Shown: positions 1 to 6,258, numbered from the stretch's first letter. The stretch is DNA of 6,617 nucleotides from JANXLO01 sp038231295 (GCA_038231295.1 JBBRLP010000195.1:1-6617), one strand, 5' to 3'. Notes: a model not told the origin generated them from the sequence alone. Numbers and translations: made by a program.

Positions 1-139
1 ACGTCTGCCGAGGGGTCTGTTGCCAGGAAAAGGCGAGATTGGCGTCTGTTTCTGAGTAGAATCGACTCTCTGCCCGCTCCGTAGCATTCTTGATGGGCAA
101 AGCAACCACGGCGACAGCCGACTTTTGAAAAAGGCTCAT
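1..139 (-). CDS. possible partial ORF running off the left edge
   Basis: An open minus-strand frame starts at an ATG (139-137) and has no stop before the window edge, giving about 46 residues that begin MSLFQKSAVAVVALPIKN. An in-frame stop lies five codons upstream, which fixes this as the first ATG. I see no clear Shine-Dalgarno sequence before it and recognise no family. A competing plus-strand frame is open from 1 to a TAG at 82-84, and the open length is short enough to arise by chance. If real, the gene would be transcribed divergently from the zinc-ribbon gene at 236. Low confidence. Confidence 0.2.
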   Translation of the reverse strand, partial: MSLFQKSAVAVVALPIKNATERAESRFYSETDANLAFSWQQTPRQT

Positions 140-154
140 ATTGAGTAGCGACTA

Positions 155-235
155 ATGAAAGGAGGAGGATAACACCAAACAGTTTGAGGGAAGAAGACTG
201 GACCTCTTCTTCCCTCCTGAGAACGGAGGTTTTAG
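155..235 (+). promoter_or_regulatory. structured leader and RBS of the zinc-ribbon gene
   Basis: Positions 186-197 (GAGGGAAGAAGA) and 205-216 (TCTTCTTCCCTC) form a perfect 12-bp stem with a 7-base loop. The ribosome-binding site GGAGG (225-229) stands six bases before the ATG at 236. The CCTCC at 213-217 overlaps the second stem arm and is also complementary to GGAGG, so the stem and an RBS-masking hairpin cannot form together. A second GGAGGAGG lies at 161-168 with no long reading frame after it; it can also pair with CCTCC. There is no T-run after the stem, so this looks more like translational control than a terminator. The complementarity is seen directly; the control role is inferred. 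Confidence 0.45.
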
Positions 236-433
236 ATGCCCCCCAAAGAAATACTACCCGAAACGGAAGCGTTCCATAGCATTCCTGTAAAGGTTACGCC
301 CCTACCGGAATGGAATGATGACGACTACTCCTGCCATTGTGGTAGACAGTTGGAAACTGAACACGAAATTGGCAACAGGCAATGTAATAATTGCACTGAG
401 ACCCAATATCGTCAGGGTAACCGTGTCCTTTAA
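236..433 (+). CDS. small zinc-ribbon protein, function unknown
   Basis: This gene encodes a 65-residue, probably cytoplasmic protein with no signal peptide or membrane segment. The ATG follows a well-placed GGAGG with six-base spacing, which strongly supports this start. The C-terminal half holds four cysteines, C33-x-C35 and C50-x2-C53, with a glycine after C35. That is the layout of a single zinc ribbon, a fold used in small DNA-, RNA- or protein-binding proteins. The first 30 residues are proline- and acid-rich with no recognisable domain. No function can be assigned by name. The gene is visibly less GC-rich than the minus-strand operon and converges on it, so it probably has a separate history. 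Its leader is structured (155-235) and a hairpin terminator candidate follows at 450. A 6-bp inverted repeat (423-428 with 435-440) spans the stop codon. Confidence 0.7.
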   Translation: MPPKEILPETEAFHSIPVKVTPLPEWNDDDYSCHCGRQLETEHEIGNRQCNNCTETQYRQGNRVL

Positions 434-449
434 CGGACACTAATCAACA

Positions 450-486
450 GAGCCAGTTCCGTAATTGAAAACTATAGAACTGGCTC
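450..486 (+). terminator. hairpin between convergent transcripts, candidate terminator
   Basis: GAGCCAGTTC (450-459) and GAACTGGCTC (477-486) form a perfect 10-bp stem with a 17-base AT-rich loop, starting 17 bases after the zinc-ribbon stop codon. The following bases (ATTCTGCG) are not a strong T-run, so termination may be weak or factor-assisted. The position suits the end of the plus-strand transcript, and being symmetric the stem could also act on a transcript arriving from the right. The structure is certain; its terminator role is inferred. Confidence 0.5.
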
Positions 487-510
487 ATTCTGCGTGAATG
501 CAGATCGATA

Positions 511-560
511 AGCGCGACGGACTGAAGTCCCGTGCTATGGGTAGGCGGCCGAGTGACCGC
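511..560. repeat. REP-like palindromic element, degenerate copy
   Basis: GGACTGAAGTCC at 519-530 is a short palindrome around a TGAA turn, with imperfectly matching flanks GCGAC and CCGTGC. A second small hairpin, GCGG (545-548) with CCGC (557-560), follows. From memory, similar units with a GGACTGAAGTCC core recur between genes in Armatimonadota and some other bacteria. That family link is recollection and was not checked. The motif CCGAGTG recurs at 549-555 and at 833-839, which may mark another repeat fragment. Confidence 0.3.
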
Positions 561-588
561 TTCGCAGGCACCTAATCTGGTCATTCTC

Positions 589-754
589 TTTGTCCGAACT
601 CGGATGAAGCGGATAGACTATGATTTGCGAACTGAATTGGCACTACTTACTCTAAAAGCGTGTTCAGACAAGAACATGGGAAGGGCGAGGAGAAAAACTA
701 TTGGACTACATCATAGCCCATCCGCTTCATCCGTTTCATCCGAGTTCGGACAAA
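589..754. repeat. 166-bp element with long imperfect terminal inverted repeats
   Basis: The left arm (589-624, 36 bases) is the reverse complement of the right arm (710-754, 45 bases). The first 20 bases match perfectly (589-608 with 735-754). Next, 609-614 pairs with 720-725, and 618-624 with 710-716, separated by two mismatches in three bases. The right arm carries one extra 9-base unit because ATCCGYTTC is tandemly repeated there (720-728 and 729-737). The 85-base centre has no credible gene. The arms suggest a MITE-like element or a fold-back RNA. I found no target-site duplication (left flank ends TTCTC, right flank begins ATGCC), so mobility is not shown. Confidence 0.6.
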
Positions 755-879
755 ATGCCTTTCCAGCGATGCCGATACCAAATCGCATCGTACCGACTAT
801 GCCCGCGCAGGCGGATATCTAGCCGAAGGCTCCCGAGTGGCAGGGTTCAGCCTACCGAATCTGACGGCGTTCACGGCCC

Positions 880-893
880 GGCCATGCATGGCC
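880..893. other. perfect 14-bp palindrome just past the helicase stop codon
   Basis: GGCCATGCATGGCC reads the same on both strands and lies one base beyond the helicase stop codon (897-895). As RNA it could form only a 5-bp stem with a TGCA loop and no T-run follows, so it is a poor intrinsic terminator. It may be a protein-binding site or a chance palindrome. Apart from the entries listed at 450-486, 511-560 and 589-754, the gene-free stretch 434-894 shows nothing else I can support. Confidence 0.35.
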
Positions 894-894
894 T

Positions 895-2568
895 TTACCC
901 CCGGCCGCGTCTGCGGGTGGAGAGACCGAACAGGCCGAACAGTTCGTCTTCGGAGAGGTTGGAGGCGAGATCAAGGCTGGTGTCTTCGACAACCTCCTGG
1001 AACATCTTGCGCTTCTTTTTGAGTGTCGCTTCGATGCGCTCTTCAATGGTGTTGGCGCAGACATAGCGGTAGATGGTGACGGGATAGGTCTGGCCCAGGC
1101 GGTGGGCGCGGCTGTCGGCCTGCTCTTCGATGGCGGGGTTCCACCAGCGGTCGAGGTGGAAGACATAGGAGGCCGCCTGCAAGTTCAGGCCCTGCCCGCC
1201 CGCCCGCAGCGAGAGCAGCAGGACTTTATGCTCCGGGCGCCGCAGGAAACGCTCCACCACCTCGGCCCGCTGCGGGAGGCTCATGCTGCCGGTGAAGATC
1301 AACGGATTGAACTCTTTCAGCCAGTCAGCGGCGCGGCGAATGCCGAACATCTCGTCCACGAACTGCGAGAAGACCAGACTGCGCTGCCCCTCCGCTACCA
1401 GAGTTCGCATCCGCTCCGCGATGTCCGTCAGTTTGCCCGATTCACCGCTCACCGGGTCGAAATTGCATATCTGTTTCAGGCGGGAGATCAGTTCCAGCAC
1501 ATGAACGATGGTCACCGAGCCTTCGGACTCGGTGAGCTGAACGATACCCTCCTGCTCCGCCCGGTCGTAGGCATCCCGCTGCGCCGCAGGCAGTTCAATC
1601 ACGACCTCGTTGATGCGCTTCGGCGGCAGTTCCGGCAGCACATCCGCGATACGGCGGCGCAGCTGGCTGGCATGAAGCAGTGATTTCAGTTCTTCCGGGG
1701 TCGGTGGTTGGGGAGGGGCGGCGTTGGGGTCGAGGGTAAGGAACTCCAGCAGCGAAGCGATGTCGTCCAGGCTGTTCTCCAGCGGCGTTCCCGTGAGCGC
1801 CCATCTCCGCTCACGGGGCAGGCGTTTGCAGGCGACGGAGACGGACGAGCGTCGGTTTTTGATGCGCGACGCCTCGTCCAGAATGACCACTCCCCAGGGC
1901 TTCCGCAGCGCGGGGCTGTCGCTCACGTCCATGACATCGCCACGTAGCGTCTCGTAGCCGATCAGTTTGATATGGGCAGGCACGTTCCAGAGATGGCCGC
2001 GCTCGGACGGGTCGCCCTGCACCGCGACGACGCGCAGTTCCGGCGACCACTTCGCCAGTTCCCTGCGCCACTGAATCAGCAGGGAAGCCGGGCAGACGAT
2101 CAGCGCCGACTCCAGTTCGTTGCGATGGTAGAGAATACGCAGCGCGGCTATCGCCTGCACGGTTTTGCCCAGGCCCATACTGTCGGCGAGCAGCAGCGAC
2201 CGCCGCGAAAGCAATGCCAGCACCCCTTCACGCTGATACGGCAGGAGCGGCGCAGGCCACTCCAGCACTCCATTGGCGGTCGAGATATTCGTGACCGGAG
2301 GCTGGAGCGCCGCCGCGAGGCGGCGCATCATCTCCCCTATTTCGGAGAGCGGCATCTGGCCTTCCGGGGCCGCGCCTCCCCCGCCGTCCGCTTCTTCCGG
2401 GGGCAATTCATTGAGCGAATCGTAGTCGAACCAGCCGACGGTGTAGCGCAGGGCGCGGCCCTGCGTCCAGCTTCCGGCGTCAAGAAAGCCGGGCGTTCCC
2501 TGTCGGAACATCCCGGCTGTCTCCCGCTTCGCCACGCCTACGCGCAGTTCGTTTCCCGCTCCGCTCAT
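895..2568 (-). CDS. SNF2-family DEAD/DEAH-box helicase (dsDNA translocase)
   Basis: This 557-residue protein has a complete two-lobe SNF2 motor that would use ATP to move along or remodel double-stranded DNA. Visible motifs: LLPYQREGV (108-116), Walker A DSMGLGKT (129-136), Ia LIVCPASLLIQW (156-167), Walker B/motif II DEAS (231-234), III ALTGTPLEN (257-265), IV SLVFSQF (397-403), V SLRAGGQGLNLQ (453-464), and VI with DRWWNPA and RAHRLGQT (473-494). The C-terminus carries the LSEDELFGLFGL tail typical of bacterial SNF2 proteins. The first 95 residues match nothing I know. No nuclease or methylase domain is fused, so it is compact compared with DISARM DrmD. The ATG at 2568 is chosen because it overlaps the previous stop as ATGA and follows GAGGGAG. 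The open frame reaches upstream to 2877, but that part is an arginine-rich shadow of the preceding gene. It is the last gene of the operon. Confidence 0.93.
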   Translation of the reverse strand: MSGAGNELRVGVAKRETAGMFRQGTPGFLDAGSWTQGRALRYTVGWFDYDSLNELPPEEADGGGGAAPEGQMPLSEIGEMMRRLAAALQPPVTNISTANGVLEWPAPLLPYQREGVLALLSRRSLLLADSMGLGKTVQAIAALRILYHRNELESALIVCPASLLIQWRRELAKWSPELRVVAVQGDPSERGHLWNVPAHIKLIGYETLRGDVMDVSDSPALRKPWGVVILDEASRIKNRRSSVSVACKRLPRERRWALTGTPLENSLDDIASLLEFLTLDPNAAPPQPPTPEELKSLLHASQLRRRIADVLPELPPKRINEVVIELPAAQRDAYDRAEQEGIVQLTESEGSVTIVHVLELISRLKQICNFDPVSGESGKLTDIAERMRTLVAEGQRSLVFSQFVDEMFGIRRAADWLKEFNPLIFTGSMSLPQRAEVVERFLRRPEHKVLLLSLRAGGQGLNLQAASYVFHLDRWWNPAIEEQADSRAHRLGQTYPVTIYRYVCANTIEERIEATLKKKRKMFQEVVEDTSLDLASNLSEDELFGLFGLSTRRRGRG

Positions 2569-3116
2569 GGATACGCTCCCTCGGATTCGTCCTCTTCCGC
2601 CTCGCTCCATGCCGCCTGCGGATAGACCATTCGCAGGGCATACCGCAGCCGCTCGAAAGGCTCGACGATATACCCGCGCCGTGTCAGTTCCTGCGCCAGC
2701 AAAGCCGCCCGCATCCCGGAAGAGGGCGGCTCGTTGATCCAGTTCCATTCGGCAGGAATGCCGTCTCCGCCGGGAGACGCCTGGACAAAGGGAATGGAGG
2801 GCGCGATCTCGGTCTTGCAGTAGTCGGGAGAGCCGAGGGAGGGGAGGCTGACCAGCAGGTCGGGTTCGCGGCGGCAAGCGTCGAAGAGCGAATGCGTCAG
2901 GGTCGCGATGCCCAGGCAGCGTATCTTCTCTTCCGGCCAGAGCGGGCCGGAGGGCGCGGTCAGCAGATTGTGGACGAACTCCTGCGGCTGCCCTTTGCCA
3001 TCAATGAGCAGCAGTCCGCCATAGAGGGCGTGGTCCGACGGAATCCAGAGAATGTCCAGAAAAGCGGCAACTCCGATCTCTGCGGCGCGAGGCGTTTTGC
3101 GATAGGGAACAGGCAT
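2565..3116 (-). CDS. conserved-looking hypothetical protein, 183 aa
   Basis: I do not recognise this family by name. The protein has no signal peptide or membrane helix. Its N-terminal half reads as alternating strands: VAAFLDILWI (16-25, with D21), then YGGLLLIDGKGQPQEF (32-47), then a helix around 66-83, then a strand PDLLVSLPS (85-93, with D86). That order resembles an RNase H-like fold with acidic residues on strands 1 and 4, but this is inference only. The middle (108-132) is proline- and glycine-rich, and a helix with an acidic tail (171-179) ends the protein. Its stop overlaps the SNF2 start by ATGA, which suggests tight co-expression and possibly a direct partnership. The ATG at 3116 has no good Shine-Dalgarno sequence (upstream is CCCTACCCACC), unlike the other operon genes, so translation may depend on the hairpin upstream or be low. 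Confidence 0.75.
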   Translation of the reverse strand: MPVPYRKTPRAAEIGVAAFLDILWIPSDHALYGGLLLIDGKGQPQEFVHNLLTAPSGPLWPEEKIRCLGIATLTHSLFDACRREPDLLVSLPSLGSPDYCKTEIAPSIPFVQASPGGDGIPAEWNWINEPPSSGMRAALLAQELTRRGYIVEPFERLRYALRMVYPQAAWSEAEEDESEGAYP

Positions 3117-3137
3117 GGTGGGTAGGGTGAAGGCGAG

Positions 3138-3171
3138 GGGAGCGCAGGGAGAGGAAGGCCACTGCGCTCCC
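3138..3171 (-). promoter_or_regulatory. 10-bp hairpin in the operon's only large internal gap
   Basis: GGGAGCGCAG (3138-3147) and CTGCGCTCCC (3162-3171) form a perfect GC-rich 10-bp stem with a 14-base loop. It starts seven bases after the stop codon of the active ATPase gene (3178) and ends 22 bases before the ATG at 3116. No T-run follows in the minus direction, so it is unlikely to be a strong terminator. It could stabilise the 3' end of the upstream mRNA, mark a processing site, or attenuate expression of the downstream pair. Structure seen; role inferred. Confidence 0.5.
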
Positions 3172-3177
3172 GGTTCT

Positions 3178-4389
3178 CTACGGCTCCTCGTCCGCCGTCA
3201 TTTCTGCATCGGTGATGTCATGGGTATCGAACGCGATGGCCTCTTCCTCGACGTTCGCCTGGTACGACGGGTAGTAGCGATGGAGGTCCCAGAGGGTGAT
3301 CCATTGCCGAATTTCGGAGCGAACGGAGGTGGTGGCGCGGCGCTGCGGGGGCAGCGGCGGGACGGAGACGCCGTAAGCCTCTTCGTAGATGGCCTTGACG
3401 CGGTATTTGATCTCCTCTTTTTCCTGCGCGGTGGGGGCGTCCAGCCGGAAAGGCGTCTTGAGCAGTTCGATGCCGTAGAGGGCCTGTTTGTCGCGCTCGT
3501 CCTGCGAAAAGCCGCCCGACATCATCCGCTGTTCGTCGTGGGCGCCGCCGAAGACCGAGTCGGCGATGAAACTGCTGGCAGTGGTGAAGACGGGCAGAAG
3601 GGCGCTGCCGGTCAGTTCGGCGGCCTGCCGCCACCAGCCCAGCTCCCGATAGGCGCCGATCCTCTGTTTGAGCGAGAATTTGGCGACGGTCTCCATCTCG
3701 TCGAAGAGGACGACCCAGCCTTTGCAGCCCGCCGCCCGGAACATCTGTGCCAGCAGCCGAACGCGGTCATGCGAAAGCTGAGAACTTGGCGGGCCGTTCA
3801 GGTCGTAGGCAGCGGCCTCGTTGATCAGTTTCAGACGGCTTTTGATGAGCGTCTTGAGCATCCCGCGCCCCTCGATGTCGTTCAGTATCTGAAGCCGGAA
3901 CTCCTCGTCGGCGCGATAGGCTTCGTAGAGATGCAGGAGGGCGCGGAAACGGTCGTCAATCGCAGCGTCTCGCGCCCAGTTCACCAGTCCGCGATAGGCG
4001 TCGGAGTCGGTCTTGAGATTCGCGGCCAGCGCCCGCAGGGCTTTGCCGGTATGATCCGGGGCGTGAGCGGTTTCGGCCAGCGCCCTGACGACCGTCTGCG
4101 CCTGGCCGAGCGGCATCTCCGGGCTGATGACGACGTAGCTGGTGACGAACCCTGCCCGTTCCGCCGCGCCCTGGAGATAGTTCAGCAGATGCGTCTTCCC
4201 GGCCCCGAAGTTGGCGGCGATCAGCAGCGGGACGACGCCTTTGCCCTCTTCCAGCGCCTCCAGCGACTCTTCGAATCGCTCGCGCACATCTACCTGGGTG
4301 GTTCCCAACTGCGCCACCGCGTCCCGGCTGGGAACGCCGGAGCGCAGCGATTCGATGGCGCTTCGCGCCCGCACGGTTTCCGGGTTCAT
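3178..4389 (-). CDS. BREX BrxD-like ATP-binding protein (DUF2791/P-loop), active copy
   Basis: This 403-residue protein looks like a BrxD/DUF2791-type P-loop ATPase, a family known from BREX types 2 and 6 and from related defence islands. The start carries the family-like phrase AIESLRSGVPSRDAV (11-25). Walker A is ANFGAGKTH (59-67) with K65 and T66. Walker B is WVVLFDEME (225-233) with D230 and E231. A sensor-like strand follows as VFTTASSFIADS (267-278). It should therefore bind and hydrolyse ATP, probably on or near DNA. The C-terminus is acidic. The ATG at 4389 overlaps the preceding stop as ATGA and has GGAGG six bases upstream, so the start is secure. It sits directly after a paralogue with ruined motifs, implying that the two form a complex. 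I give no gene symbol because the rest of a BREX locus is absent here. Confidence 0.85.
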   Translation of the reverse strand: MNPETVRARSAIESLRSGVPSRDAVAQLGTTQVDVRERFEESLEALEEGKGVVPLLIAANFGAGKTHLLNYLQGAAERAGFVTSYVVISPEMPLGQAQTVVRALAETAHAPDHTGKALRALAANLKTDSDAYRGLVNWARDAAIDDRFRALLHLYEAYRADEEFRLQILNDIEGRGMLKTLIKSRLKLINEAAAYDLNGPPSSQLSHDRVRLLAQMFRAAGCKGWVVLFDEMETVAKFSLKQRIGAYRELGWWRQAAELTGSALLPVFTTASSFIADSVFGGAHDEQRMMSGGFSQDERDKQALYGIELLKTPFRLDAPTAQEKEEIKYRVKAIYEEAYGVSVPPLPPQRRATTSVRSEIRQWITLWDLHRYYPSYQANVEEEAIAFDTHDITDAEMTADEEP

Positions 4390-5498
4390 TCTTCGCCTCC
4401 CAGATGGATAAGCGCCGCCGCGGGATTGGCGTTCTTCGCGTCGTGAACCTCCTGCCCGATGCGGGTCTGAAGCGCATTGTAGTCGAAATAGGAGCGTTTG
4501 ACCGTCGGATCGGAGGCTTTATCTGCATAGAAGCGCGGACTGGTGAGGATCACAAGCAGGAACCGCTCGAACCAGTCTATCTCATCTATGAAGCGGCGAA
4601 TAAGGGTCAGCATCTGCATATAGGCAACATTGCTATAGAAGACTTCCGGGGTTTTCTCCGTCTCTTCCGCCGCCAGCCGGCTCAGTTCCTCCTGGGATGC
4701 GCCGCGCTGAATCGCCTCCCGGAGCAGGGCGAGAGTCTCGCCCTGCTTCTTCGCCTTCGATACCTTTGTGAATTCGTAGGGACGCATATCGAGCGTCACG
4801 ACCAGGCCGGAATGACCGGTCTGCGGCAGCCAGCGACAGAAAGAGGCGAGCAGAGGGCGGGCATTGGCGAGATTGATGCGCTCGTAAATCTGCACTTTTT
4901 TGAGTGCGGGGAGCATTCCCGGCACACTGTGGCCCCGAAACCAGCCGAGCAGGACTTCCTGCGTGGTGGGTGTCATGGCGTCGGGGATGAGGAGGGCGCG
5001 GCCCAGCGCGGTGATGGCGATACGGAATTCGATGGAGAGGCGGGAGTCGCGTATCTGCGGGGTCGCCAGTTCGCGCTGATACTGGCTGACGAGGTCCTGC
5101 GGGTCGCGCCCGTTGTCTGCGGCGATCTGTTCCAGATCGCCCAGCGAGCGGCCTTCTGCCAGATGAATTCCACTGGTCTCCAGGTAGGTGCGGGCCTGCG
5201 TGGCTGCCCAGGCTTTCCAGTCCACTCCCTGCGTCACGGCGTAGAAGAACTGGTCTATGCGATGCAGGTCGGGCCGTTTTTCTGCGGTGGTGAGCTGCCC
5301 CGGATTGAGATGGGCATGGTAGTAGCCGCCGGAGGCCGCCATCTTCCCGATGTGCGCTGCCACGCTGTCAAGTTTCGCATCGCTGCCGGAGATCACCTTG
5401 ACCGCCGACCCGCCGGAACGCACGTAGTCTGCGAGATACTCGGTCTCTATCGTCTCCAGCCAGCGTTCCGAGGAGATGTTGAGCGGCATTTCCGCCAT
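4386..5498 (-). CDS. BrxD/DUF2791-like pseudo-ATPase (degenerate P-loop)
   Basis: The 370-residue product lines up by eye with the downstream active ATPase. Walker A is replaced by SAVKVISGSDAKLDSV (31-46), lacking the GK[ST] signature. The Walker B strand GLVVTLDMRP (231-240) keeps D237 but has M238 in place of the glutamate. The following strand VILTSPRFYADK (316-327) parallels VFTTASSFIADS of the paralogue. The segment before Walker B (ARPLLASFCRWL) also parallels RVRLLAQMFRAAG. It is thus probably a non-hydrolysing subunit that scaffolds or regulates the active one. The N-terminus WLETIETEYLADYVRSGG (13-30) resembles the leading helix of such P-loop proteins. The ATG at 5498 has AAGGAG six bases upstream, 15 bases after the previous stop. 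The homology call is mine from motif spacing; an independent profile search was not possible. Confidence 0.7.
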   Translation of the reverse strand: MAEMPLNISSERWLETIETEYLADYVRSGGSAVKVISGSDAKLDSVAAHIGKMAASGGYYHAHLNPGQLTTAEKRPDLHRIDQFFYAVTQGVDWKAWAATQARTYLETSGIHLAEGRSLGDLEQIAADNGRDPQDLVSQYQRELATPQIRDSRLSIEFRIAITALGRALLIPDAMTPTTQEVLLGWFRGHSVPGMLPALKKVQIYERINLANARPLLASFCRWLPQTGHSGLVVTLDMRPYEFTKVSKAKKQGETLALLREAIQRGASQEELSRLAAEETEKTPEVFYSNVAYMQMLTLIRRFIDEIDWFERFLLVILTSPRFYADKASDPTVKRSYFDYNALQTRIGQEVHDAKNANPAAALIHLGGEE

Positions 5499-5513
5499 GA
5501 TTCGCTCCTTGTG

Positions 5514-6258
5514 CTACTTGAACCAGATCGAATAGTAGGAGAGAGGCCGTCCGTCTTCGGAAATGACCGTGAGAATATCGCGATCTTTCGCGCCGCTGGT
5601 GGGGCTTTCAATGCCGTATTTGACGCCTTTGCGGGTCGTGGCTATCTCGGACATATTGAGGGCGTATATCTGCTGACTGAACGCCGCCAGAGAGTTCTCT
5701 TTCTTATAACCCGGTGCAAGGCAGAAGAGGTCGTATATGTCGCGAAACTTGACGAAATCCACGGAGCCTTTGAGCTGCTCGTTGGCCCCGTAGAGGCTCT
5801 CCAGAAACTCCTGTGAGTTGGCGTCTTTGGTGCGGTCGCGCAGTTTCTTGAGTTCCGCCGCCACAACGCGAGGCCGTACATTCGTCCAGATGACTTTGCC
5901 GAGTGTGAAGGCATTGCGTCCGGGCTGTGAGCGCACGGTGACGGGAGCTCAGGGTGTTTTCGTCTTCAATGGTGCGGAGCGCGAACTTTTCGGCGGCGAC
6001 CGCCTTGAGTTCCTTGCGCCAGGTGTCGTCTTCCAGATACGAGCGCAGGTCGAACGTCCAGGAACCGGCGGTTTCGGTGACGCTTCCAGGCAGGGTTTCG
6101 GCAATCTCGGCGGCAGAGGCGGCGGACTTGTTCAGGGTGGCGATATGCCCGATCTGACACGCCTTCTTCCAGGCTTTCAACGCGCCCACATAGCGACCCG
6201 CCGACTTGAGCAGCGCGTCCACTCTCTCTTCCTGTTCCTGCAATGCCTCTTCAAGCAT
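5514..6258 (-). CDS. operon-leading hypothetical protein, split by a frameshift
   Basis: Two overlapping frames together make one protein of about 247 residues. The first runs from ATG 6258 (AAGGAG nine bases upstream) through residues 1-103, ending ...RTIEDENTL. The second continues from 5948 as APVTVRSQPGRN... to a TAG at 5516-5514. Skipping one A (5949) joins them. Past the joint the first frame becomes arginine-, histidine- and glutamine-rich noise until 5704. The second frame has a stop at 5951-5949 just before the joint and no Shine-Dalgarno at its GTG (5936). The N-terminus (1-55) is charged and helical, possibly a short coiled coil. The C-terminal half has FVKFRDIYDLFCLAPGYKK and ends with SYYSIWFK. 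I recognise no family. The break may be a real mutation, an assembly error, or less likely a programmed +1 shift. It leads the operon, 15 bases ahead of the pseudo-ATPase. Confidence 0.65.

Noticed and set aside
155..172. Five-codon leader peptide MKGGG and a longer TTG-initiated frame from 184
   Set aside because: The five-codon ATG frame has no RBS, and the TTG is too far (15 bases) from GGAGGAGG. I keep the site only as a possible pairing element.
720..742. CRISPR-like tandem repeat
   Set aside because: The ATCCGYTTC units are only 9 bases, contiguous without spacers, and part of the right inverted arm.
880..893. Intrinsic terminator of the operon
   Set aside because: The palindrome leaves only a 5-bp stem with a 4-base loop and has no following T-run, so I list it only as a palindrome.
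532..1066. Plus-strand frames of 96 and 121 codons across the inverted-repeat region
   Set aside because: No RBS and no protein-like composition. They run through the repeat arms, and the second overlaps the helicase 3' end antisense.
2569..2877. N-terminal extension of the SNF2 protein up to 2877
   Set aside because: The extra 103 residues are arginine/proline-rich, overlap the 183-residue gene out of frame, and the ATG at 2568 has both an ATGA overlap and an RBS.
3115..5816. Long plus-strand frames of 443 and 470 codons (3115-4446 and 4404-5816)
   Set aside because: They lie antisense to well-supported ATPase genes with motifs and RBSs. Their translations are arginine-, glycine- and histidine-rich with no recognisable domain, as expected for shadows in GC-rich coding DNA.
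5704..5948. Continuation of the first operon gene in its original frame past 5949
   Set aside because: The sequence turns into out-of-frame noise, while the other frame becomes protein-like up to a stop just ahead of the next gene.
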